Shown: in pieces, positions 56,711-64,000 of the stretch | How positions within the stretch are numbered: the stretch's first letter is position 1 | Layout of the letters: every line of letters starts with the position of its first letter | NCBI GenBank assembly: GCA_007922305.1 | Contig: ML677374.1 | Coordinates: 10,044,094 to 10,108,093, forward strand | DNA length: 64,000 nt | Direction: 5' to 3' | DNA from: Dermatemys mawii | Taxonomy: Eukaryota > Chordata > Testudines > Dermatemydidae | Program-made: the position numbers and the translations under genes | The notes under the pieces: model-generated | Seen by the model: the letters and a program-made list of their open reading frames with translations, nothing else | Database searches by the model: none | Told to the model about the DNA's origin: nothing

Positions 56711-57163
56711 CTAGGCCTTAAAAACCTCTAAGGATAGAGATTCCGCCACCTCCCTATGCCACCTCCCATTCCAGTGCTTCACCACCTTCCTAGTGAAATA
56801 GTGTTTCCTAATCTCCAACCTAGACCTCCCCCACTGCAACTTGAGACCATTGCTCCTTGTTCTGACATCCGCCACCACTGAGAACAGCTGAGCTCCATCC
56901 TCTTTGAAACCCACCTTCAGGTAGGTGAAGGCTGCTATCAACCCCCCACTCCCCCCATTCTTCTGCGAACTAAATAAGCCCAGGTCTCTGAGCCTCTTCT
57001 CATAAATTGTGTGCCTCAGCCCCCTAATCATTTTCGTTGCCCTCTGTTGGACTATCTCCAGTTTGTCCACATCCTTTCTATGGGAAGGAGGGGGGAACTG
57101 GATGCAATACTCCAGATGTGGCCTCACCAGTGCTGAATAGATCTGCTGGCAATGCTCCTGCAA
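56711..57163 (-). pseudogene. CR1 ORF2 C-terminal segment
   Basis: The open 150-codon segment includes IYSALVRPHLEYCIQF, RATKMIRGL, RLRDLGLFS and WNGRWHREVAESLSLEVFKA. This is the conserved C-terminal region after the reverse-transcriptase domain in CR1 ORF2. It is in the same frame as 57182-57574 but separated from it by a stop and by a frameshifted stretch. It is a transposon remnant, not a host gene. Confidence 0.93.
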
Positions 57164-57181
57164 ATGCAGTCCAATATGCCG

Positions 57182-57574
57182 TTAACCTTCTTGGCAACAA
57201 GGGCACACTGTTGACTCATATCCAGCTTCTTGTCCACTGCAATCCCCAGGTCCTTTTCTGAAGATGTGCTGCATAGCCAGTCCGTCCCCAGCCTGTAGCA
57301 GTGCATGGAATTCTTCTGTTCTAAGTGCAGGAGTTAACACTTGCCCTTCTTGTACATCATCAAATTTCTTTTGGCCCAATCCTCTAAATTTATCTAGGTC
57401 ACTCCGGACCCTATTCCCACCCTCCAGTGTATCTACCTCTCCCCGCAGCTTAGTGTCCTCCGCAAACTTGCTGAGGGTGCAATCTATACCATCATACAGA
57501 TCATCAATGAAGATGCTGAACAAAACCAGCCCTAGGACCAATCCTGGGGCACTCTGCTTGGTACCTGCTGCCAA
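57182..57574 (-). pseudogene. CR1 ORF2 reverse-transcriptase segment, broken
   Basis: The minus-strand translation has VLFSIFIDDLYDGIDCTLSK followed by FAEDTKL. The latter stands for the F-A-D-D-T-K-L catalytic box of CR1 reverse transcriptases, so the first catalytic Asp is replaced by Glu. The downstream conserved segment KDLGIAVDKKLDMSQQCALV is found in a different frame (57124-57306). This shows a frameshift between about 57310 and 57375, and the frame changes again before 57163. The altered box and the frameshifts mean it cannot be active. Confidence 0.9.
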
Positions 57575-57752
57575 CTAGACAGTGAGTCGTTGGTCATTAC
57601 GCGTTGAGTCTGGCGATCTAGCCAGATTTCTATCCACTTTATAGTCTATTCATCCAATCCATACTTCTTTAACTTGCTGGCAAGACTACCGTGGGAGACT
57701 ATCAAAAGCTTAGCCTCTAAGAGACCATTGCGGGGCCAACATCCCATCACGG

Positions 57753-57908
57753 AAGGGAAGTGTTGTTATTCCCATTGTACAGATGGGGAAATGAGGCACA
57801 GACAGATTAAGTGGCTTGCCTTAAGTCACACTGGAAGTATGTTAGCAGAGCCAGAAACAACCCAGATTTCCTATGTTCAGGGCATAACTCCAAAACTATC
57901 TTTCCTTT
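57753..57908 (-). repeat. CORE/MIR-type SINE
   Basis: The plus strand ttgttattcccattgtacag, atggggaaatgaggcacaga and cagattaagtggcttgcctt leads into gcagagccagaaacaaccca and a decayed head. It lies just beyond the truncation point of the CR1 copy. Confidence 0.8.
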
Positions 57909-58020
57909 CTAATTCATCCATAAGACAACCAGCATGTAGGTTATAGCTTTGGCTTCATTCAAATAATATACAAGCTGATTAATATTGGGGAAAAAAAGTC
58001 AGTATAGTGCAAAACCCATC
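57909..58020. other. No gene seen
   Basis: Short spacer sequence with nothing recognised. Confidence 0.4.
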
Positions 58021-58030
58021 CTCCTACTTT

Positions 58031-58150
58031 AGGGTGACCAGATGTCCTGATTTTATAGGGACAGTCCCAATTTTTGGGTCTTTCTTATATAGACTCCTAT
58101 TACACCCCACTCTCCATCCCGATTTTTCACATTTGCTGTCTGGTCACCCT
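58031..58150. mobile_element. 120-bp MITE with agggtgaccaga TIRs
   Basis: The left end agggtgaccaga and the reverse complement of the right end (ctggtcaccct, preceded by t) form 12-bp perfect terminal inverted repeats. The interior carries gatgtcctgattttataggg, gacagtcccaatttttgggt and catcccgatttttcacattt. The flanks ctcctacttt (58021-58030) and atcctacttt (58151-58160) agree at 9 of 10 positions, a likely target duplication of 9-10 bp. That length would suit a Mutator-like transposon better than a hAT element (8 bp) or a mariner element (TA). Elements with this wording are common in turtles and crocodilians. Confidence 0.8.
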
Positions 58151-58160
58151 ATCCTACTTT

Positions 58161-59329
58161 CTACAATACACTCCACAGAGCTGCAGTACCTGCCCACAGT
58201 GTCCCACACCACTTCCTCCAGCACATTGCAACTGTGCTTCTCATGTGGGAGCGGTGGAAACGTTGCCTTTAAATGAGTGAGGTTTTGTACAGCACTTTGA
58301 AATATGCAACATGAATGTTGATGCAGCCGTGAAGATTATACTGAGATTTGGCAAAACAAGCAGCTTTTGACTTGACATTTGTTTACCAAAGTTCAGCCTG
58401 TGGCAAGTTTCCAGTGGTTTGTGATGCACTCCTGAAGAGAAGGATTTAATAATAAAAGTCTAGGCAGATGAAAACACATTCATTCCCCCCTTCATCTTGA
58501 TGCCATTTAAGTCAAAATGCTCCACTTACATCAGTGGGAGCAAGATTGTGTCACAAAAATAAAGAACATTCAAGTTGAGGGCAAGGGCTATTCATTAGCA
58601 GCATATTCCCAATCCTCACCCAATCTTGCTCCATCAATTTCCACGGCTTGGGAGCCAGGCAAGACCCATCACCTCGCAGGGAGCAGCCACATTGTGAAAC
58701 TAGTTCAACCTTCTGCTGAAATCAAGCCCTTGAGCAATTCGACATTCCTTGAATATTTGATCTCAAGTAACTTTGGGAGGGACTTCGGCACAAGTTTTTA
58801 CATGACCCTGGACAAATTAAACTTGCAAACCACCAGAATAAATTTAAAAAAAAAAAACTCATTTCCTTTTGTTAAGCAAATTACAGTTACACTTGCACAC
58901 AGCACTAATGGTAGGAGCATGTTAGCCAGCTTGCAGGGAAGAAAATGGCCTGAAAATTGTGTCTCGCAGTTTAACACCATTAGCGAAAATTAAACACAGA
59001 TATATCAGTACATTTATTTTTACAAGAACGAACTACATTCATCAGAACAGAATGATTCAGAGATTTCCCTTCCCCCACAACTTTTGTGCTTTTGACACAC
59101 TGTATCTAGTCAGTTTCTCCCTCTGCAGCCAATTTCCCCCATTTGTGTAAGTCTCACAAATGCTCAGCTACAGGGCACAGAAATACATTTTCTGTAACAA
59201 ATAGGAAAACATGTCTGTACAAACCACTAAACATAGCTGGGGGCATGTGTAGTGTTGGGGGAACTAATTCTAGCTTCTTTAAGTTTGTAATTGATTAGAC
59301 CATGTGGATGTGTGTTCATTTAAAGATTT
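58161..59329. other. No gene supported
   Basis: The longest frame in the window (158 codons, plus strand, 58517-58993) lies here. It starts in a decayed palindromic repeat (aatgctccacttacatcagt) and has no recognisable domain. An A-rich tract lies at 58846-58857. Confidence 0.4.
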
Positions 59330-59890
59330 ATGACTATTTGAAAGTTTCCTGATGAAGCTTGCACTTTGAGAAGTTTGGTGAATAAAGAAAATATCAATTA
59401 TTTCTTGGGTCTGACTTCGCACTGGGCAATCTAACAGGGTTAATGGGATAGACCTTCTGGGAGGAAATAAGCAGATATGAGCAAATGTTTAGCTATTCCT
59501 CCCACCCCCATCCCACGCTCTCCAGTCTCTTGATTGGTGCCAGAAGCTTAATGTTTGCTTTCTACACTTGCTAAACTAATTTGTATCTCACCAAAGGCCA
59601 CAATCCAAACCTTTCTTTTGTTGTGACGATCGCTCCGTTTTGTGTGTGAATAGATTTGACTTGATGCCATTGATGATCAAATTCTGTTCAAGGGTTGTCT
59701 CTAGATCATTGAACATTCATTTTATTTTACCATTGTGTGCTTCTGCAGCACAAACACCGCTTTGAAGATTGAAGGGGTACTGTGGCTAATTAGTCCTCAC
59801 AACCTTCCAAGCACGTGAAGTGTTCAGTTTCCATTACCGTGTTGCATTACTTTCTTATTGTATGTGGATATGTCGGGGATTTTGATTAAA
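59330..59890. promoter_or_regulatory. Candidate conserved noncoding stretch
   Basis: Repeat-free sequence with clustered CpGs (gtgacgatcgctccg near 59624, caccgc near 59756, taccgtg near 59838, gtcggg near 59873), an E-box cacgtg (59812-59817) and homeodomain cores (ctaattag). It might be a conserved regulatory element. No alignment was possible, and nothing indicates a transcript. Confidence 0.25.
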
Positions 59891-60150
59891 AAAAAACAAA
59901 CTGGCCTCCATCCTATCTCATGAGATCTGTCTCCTTTAGAACTGTTTGGGATTGTTTAGACCTCTGTAACCACAGCCTTGGAAAACAGATACAAGAAGAG
60001 TACAGCCATCCTTTGCTTTCCAGTTATAAAAATAAAAATAAAAAAAGGAAAGAGAAGGGATATAACAGAACCTGCCAAATCAACATCTGCTGGAAGCAGT
60101 GGGCGAGAGCAATATAAGAGGAGCCCATAGTGTTTAAAAAAAAATCCACA
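59891..60150. other. No gene seen
   Basis: A-rich tracts (60028-60046 and 60135-60144) and single-copy DNA. Confidence 0.4.
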
Positions 60151-60208
60151 CTCTCTCTCTCTCTATATATATATATGCACACACACACACACACACACAC
60201 ATACACAC
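60151..60208. repeat. Compound microsatellite (CT)7(AT)6...(AC)n
   Basis: A CT run (60151-60164) passes into an AT run (60165-60176) and then, after gc, into AC repeats with one interruption (acacacatacacac). Compound tracts like this are commonly length-polymorphic. The 60-codon minus-strand frame across it is spurious. Confidence 0.9.
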
Positions 60209-61162
60209 AGGCCAGGCATAAAAGAGGGCAGAACTCTCAGTTATGCTTCAATTTGGTCCAAAAATCTAGGAACTAGAAACCAATAAAGTGTAGTGCTTGT
60301 GGAATAGGCTGAATGCAGAAAGGTAATCACAAAAAAATAACTTATGAAATATGAAAAAAGTTCACAGATTAAATTAGTGTATCTTTGGCAAATGCAGATT
60401 ATCAGCTTTCAGACTCCTCTAGATTTTAAATGCATGGAAATCAAAAATCCCTCTTTCAGATGGATGCATCATTCTTTCTTCACAGTAACTCTCTATTTTC
60501 AAAGTTTTCTTTACATCCCAAAGATTTTCAAAAGAGACTACTGGTTTCAGGGTCCACAATAGTTGGAGCCAGTTTTGAGATGCAATCTTAAGAAAGCACT
60601 AAGCATACACCCTCCAGGATTAGGGAAACAACAGTCCTCTCAGTGTGTCTAGTAATTCAAACACCCCAAATAACTAATTACTCATGAAAATTTGAGCTAC
60701 CTATAGGTGTCTTCCACCCCCCATAAATTCAGCCTGGTATTTTCCCAAATGCTTTTGAATAGCTGCTAATTGCACAACAGGGACTCAGAAAGGATTGATT
60801 TTTTTTTAAAGCCATGTTTTGTTGAATGTAAGGAAAATAAAAGCCTCTGAAACCTATGTACAATAGCCAGCTAAAAAACAGCAAAGGAGAGCAGTCTAAA
60901 AAAACTTGACCGGTGCTGGTATTTAACCAAATCAAAAGTGAACTTGCTATCTGTCCACCACTGAATCAATAACTTTCTAGGTCTGACCTTTTTATTATTA
61001 TTAATTATTATTATTATTGGATGCCTGCATCCATGGCGCCTATGAAAGTTCTGTGCTTGTATCTATGGTAGTCACTTCCCTGCAACTTCAGCTGCTACAC
61101 CACTGCCTGTCTGGCGGCAGATCACCTTCCTTCCATCACAGCTCCTCTGACCTTCAAAATAT
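60209..61162. other. No gene; ATT repeat
   Basis: An imperfect (TTA) tract lies at 60990-61018. Nothing else is recognised. Confidence 0.4.
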
Positions 61163-61260
61163 TTGAGACACAAGGTGGGCGAGGTAATCTCTTTTACCGG
61201 ATCAACTTCTACTGGTGAAAGAGACAAGTTTTTGAGTGACACACAGTTTCTCTTCAGGTC
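61163..61260 (+). mobile_element. Short retroposed repeat, second subtype, decayed copy
   Basis: The order gagacacaaggtgggcgagg, taatctcttttaccggatca, acttctactggtgaaagaga, then acacagtttctcttcaggtc matches the unit at 42774-42912 without its opening part. It is assigned tentatively to the Penelope-like group. No target duplication was found. Confidence 0.6.
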
Positions 61261-61486
61261 TGTTATTACTTGTTATTTCTCAGTCTGCTGCATTATGCAT
61301 CAGCTCTGTTTCTTGCAGAGACAGTAACGTAAAGGGGGCTGTTTTACCATATATCTCTTGGAACAGTGAAGGTTACATATCCACTCGCTCCCTCCAGCAC
61401 TTCCATACTATTTAATTCATGAGTGAATTTACTTGCAAGTTCACCCAGAGTCAAGCTACATTTTCATTTAAAATTCTTAGGAGCAG
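61261..61486. other. No gene seen
   Basis: Single-copy DNA with nothing recognised. Confidence 0.4.
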
Positions 61487-61545
61487 GTCCTCAGTTGATG
61501 GAAATCAGCATAACTCTATTCACTGATTAACACCAGTTGAGGATC
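61487..61545. repeat. Palindromic interspersed element
   Basis: The arms gtcctcagttgatggaaatc and gattaacaccagttgaggat are inverted copies around agcataactctattcact. It is a compact, fairly well preserved copy of the family at 2860, 10565, 17945 and 54588. Confidence 0.65.
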
Positions 61546-62049
61546 TCTCTCTCATGTAGTGTTTTGCTGCAGCACAAAAAACTTTTACCATGCAAAATGC
61601 AAATATTTATTTTCTGTTCTTTTATCACACAAAAGCAATTCGGTCAATAGACTTTTGGTAGAGTCAGCCCTGTTCTCTCAATTGGATACAATCAAATGTT
61701 CAGTGAATCAATTATTGAATCCAATAGGGTTGAAAATCATCCATCAGGTATGACAGATACCAAAGGCTTGAAAATTTAATACAATTCTGAAGGAAAGCTG
61801 ACAAAATTCATCAACATGGAGTAGAAACTATTAAAATCAACCAACCGGCCCATAATATCTCTGTATACATTAAAATAAGCAAACAGATAGATGCATGCTT
61901 TCCTTTTAGCAATCAGAAGTGCCTGTACCAGACTCAGCATAGACTTAATATCTGCTTCTTTTCAATTTATTTCATCTGTTCAACATCCGCCCATTTGTAG
62001 AGCTATGAGAACACCACACTTTGGAGGTTCTTGACGCAAAAAGTGTCAT
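61546..62049. other. No gene seen
   Basis: Single-copy DNA with nothing recognised. Confidence 0.4.
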
Positions 62050-62310
62050 AGCGTACATCTACACTGCAATCAAAAATACAATTGCAACATGTATAGACAT
62101 ACTACAGCTAGCTTCAATCAAGCTTGCTCAAACAATAGTTGTGATGTGTGGCAGCACAAGCTATTGCTGTGAGTGCATATCCAGGTGGTCATATTGCCCA
62201 TGCTGCCATGACTTTGTTACTATTGTTATGAGCTTGGTAGATCAAAACTAGATTGGAGCAGGTCTATGCATGCTCCAGTCACTCATCCTTCTGCAATATA
62301 GACCAACCCT
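62050..62310. mobile_element. MITE of the gtatgtctaca family, about 261 bp
   Basis: The left end agcgtacatctacactgcaa and the right end ctgcaatatagaccaaccct are decayed inverted copies. The interior has caattgcaacatgtatagac and cttgctcaaacaatagttgt words seen in relatives. The flanking target bases are not recognisable. A 76-codon plus-strand frame inside it is incidental. Confidence 0.6.
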
Positions 62311-62412
62311 GTGTGGGACAATGCAAGGACTATGTTGTGCTTTTCCATGTGAAACAAAAAGTGCAACAATTCAATCAAAAGTTAAAATTTACAAATTCTT
62401 GGATGACATCAA

Positions 62413-62465
62413 AATGATGATGCTAACACCTCCTTTGTAAAGCACTTTGTGATAGATGGATGAAG
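62413..62465 (+). repeat. CORE-SINE 3' tail fragment
   Basis: The piece atgatgatgctaacacctcc followed by tttgtaaagcactttgtgat is the forward 3' part of the CORE-SINE, as at 35764-35935. Confidence 0.6.
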
Positions 62466-63904
62466 AATGCTGAAGAACTAGATATTATTTATTATTTTAA
62501 AACACTCAAAACAAATCAGCTTTATGAATTTAGAAGCATTGGGATCAGGAGCATTCTGAGCCATTTTGCTGGCCATGACAGAATATGTTTTTCCTGTTAC
62601 CCCTTCTTCCCCTCAATGGCTAAGCCAAAAAAAAAAAAAAAAAGCCAGTTCACAAGGAGCCTGATCCCTTGTCCGTCTGAGTTAACTGGAGTCTTCCTAT
62701 TCACTTTTATGAGCTTTAGATCAGGCCCTCGAATTTTGGCTTTTCCATTGACAATCCAACATGCCTCCCAAAAACACTAGTGTTAATGCAATATTAAGGA
62801 TATGAAATCAAGAGTTCAAGGATGAGAATAAATAAAGCTAGGACTAGAATTTCAGCTTTAACAATGTCTGCTTACATCTAGTCTTTTTAGACAATTAAAA
62901 ATAATGAACTAATATAACTTTCTACAAACCTCAAATACATTAAGCTGCAATTCTCAGTCTTGACTGGGCTTGATTTTCAGAACTCAGCAAGATCCACAAA
63001 CAAGCCATGTTGCAAGAAGGAAATTACTTGGAGAGAATTGTAATGTGGATCCTCTTAATGAGAATCCTGGTTAATTAAACAAACCAGAATTAAAATGTGC
63101 TACTCATGATCTGCTAATTGAATCTACTGCAAATGAATATACCTGTCTCCTGGCTAATTCTCCTTTGTATAGGAGAGACAGTTTTGTGGCCTTAGATTTA
63201 AACAGCTAACTACATAGAAACAAATTTTAAGTGACAAGATTCTCTCTACATATTTCAGTGTTTTGAGAGGAAAATGTTAAATACTGATGTCAGATTTTCC
63301 TTATATTGTTTTGTATGGATTTGCAAGAGAGGGGCTCCATTCAAACTATCTTTATGCACTTTTCTTTGCCCTTTAAAATATTTTAAGATTATAATCAGCT
63401 ATTTTCTTCTGTAAACAAAATTTCAGTTGTCACTTCAAAACAGAGAAGCACAAGCGTGTGTGGCTGCTGCTCATTTAGGATTCTACTGCAGACACATTTA
63501 CTGTTAACGTTAAAATGCTATTTCTCAAAAGCATGCTCTGGATTTCCTTTGTGCAAGTCCACTTTGCCACTTCCATTGTCACATGTGTGCACAAACACAA
63601 TTCATTCAGGAATCAAGCAAGGTTATTTTGCTTTACATATATTGGATAATAGTGTCCACATAGTAAATTAATGGAGTTCTTAGGATAAAACAATGATGCA
63701 TGTGAAATATGGCTACATTTCTTGCTTATCTTCAGTTTTCCTCCTTCTGAACAGAGCATGAATGAACTATGTCATTCAGGATTTTAAACTAGCAATGTAT
63801 GACGACAACTCGCCCGTCCCTCAGCATTTAAATATACTTCTAAAATTTTATTATCCATCTCATGCAACCATGACGAAAATCCAGTGGTCTAATTTTAGTT
63901 GTAG
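62466..63904. other. No gene seen
   Basis: AT-rich single-copy DNA with a poly-A tract at 62628-62642. A 106-codon plus-strand frame crosses that tract and has no domain. Confidence 0.4.
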
Positions 63905-64000
63905 TCCTAAAGCTACATCTACACTACAAGCATAGCTGCAGCTGTGCCACTGTGGCACCATAGCATAGATGTTTCCTACATCAATGAAAGAAGCTTTTCT
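63905..64000. mobile_element. MITE 5' part, cut by window edge
   Basis: The words aaagctacatctacactaca, agcatagctgcagctgtgcc and tagatgtttcctacatcaat match the left part of a common sauropsid MITE related to the gtctacact group. The right part lies beyond the window. Confidence 0.65.

Larger units (their letters stand above)
56601..57713 (-). mobile_element. CR1 LINE, 3' 1.1 kb with ORF2 end and 3' UTR
   Basis: The 3' terminus is at the left (aatcatagaagattagggtt, the reverse complement of the ATTCTATG-type tail), followed by gaagaggcctcaggaggaca and agccagggctttgtcaagc. The minus strand then carries ORF2 through the reverse-transcriptase active-site region to about 57713, where the copy is truncated at gagactatcaaaagctt. 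Truncation at the 5' end and absence of a target duplication are normal for CR1. It is the longest CR1 copy in the window. Confidence 0.95.

Noticed and set aside
58517..58993. 158-codon plus-strand open frame, the longest in the window
   Set aside because: It starts within a decayed palindromic repeat, has no recognisable domain or compositional coding signal, and the length is not improbable by chance in 64 kb scanned in six frames.
1..64000. CRISPR array, phage, retroviral provirus or prokaryotic operon
   Set aside because: No regularly spaced repeats, no paired long terminal repeats and no recognisable gag, pol or env sequence were found. All repeat evidence is vertebrate.

Overview
This window looks like gene-poor nuclear DNA of a non-avian sauropsid. 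A turtle is most likely and a crocodilian is the main alternative. The evidence is the repeat content: CR1 non-LTR retrotransposons of the type common in turtles and crocodilians (eight separate fragments), tRNA-headed CORE/MIR-type SINEs, hAT-like and short terminal-inverted-repeat DNA transposons, a short retroposed repeat that I tentatively link to Penelope-like elements, dinucleotide microsatellites, and general CpG scarcity. I see no operons, ribosome binding sites, bacterial genes, CRISPR arrays or phage genes.

I cannot support any host protein-coding gene. Open reading frames reach about 158 codons, but none has a recognisable domain, and several overlap transposon copies. The only recognisable protein-coding sequence is dead CR1 ORF2. 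A reverse-transcriptase and C-terminal segment lies at 56601-57713 on the minus strand, and an endonuclease segment at about 47960-48372 on the minus strand. The window is therefore probably intergenic or deep-intronic.

Layout. 1-7700: sparse repeats (a 278-bp TIR element at 672, a hAT copy with target duplication at 3232) and apparently single-copy DNA, including a candidate regulatory stretch near 1640-1960. 7700-19000: CR1 3' ends at 7733, 15218 and 18034, SINEs at 11738 and 14024, and a TTAA-flanked MITE at 16764. 19000-26700: SINEs, a long CR1 3' end at 21263, a second hAT copy at 22531, and a short retroposed unit with a 12-bp target duplication at 24991 beside another CR1. 26700-38600: a quiet stretch, a 577-bp GC-rich hAT element with target duplication at 28384, a cluster of SINE/MITE composites at 32260-34208, CR1 at 35195 and a related GC-rich hAT piece at 38005. 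38600-48400: mostly single-copy DNA with a CpG- and CRE-containing candidate element at 40215-40440, a long palindromic MITE at 41054 and the CR1 endonuclease relic. 48400-64000: single-copy DNA, the CR1 ORF2 relic, a 120-bp MITE at 58031, a compound microsatellite at 60151 and MITEs at 62050 and 63905.

The points most worth following are nesting and recurrence. One MITE family repeatedly sits inside or against CORE-SINEs, sometimes at the same SINE position. Three copies of the Penelope-like repeat carry a degenerate hammerhead-like layout on the minus strand. A pair of about 47-bp segments, about 94% identical and in opposite orientation, lies 5.2 kb apart without matching a repeat I know. 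I found no evidence for a novel multi-gene system. All family names rest on recognition by eye; no database search was possible.
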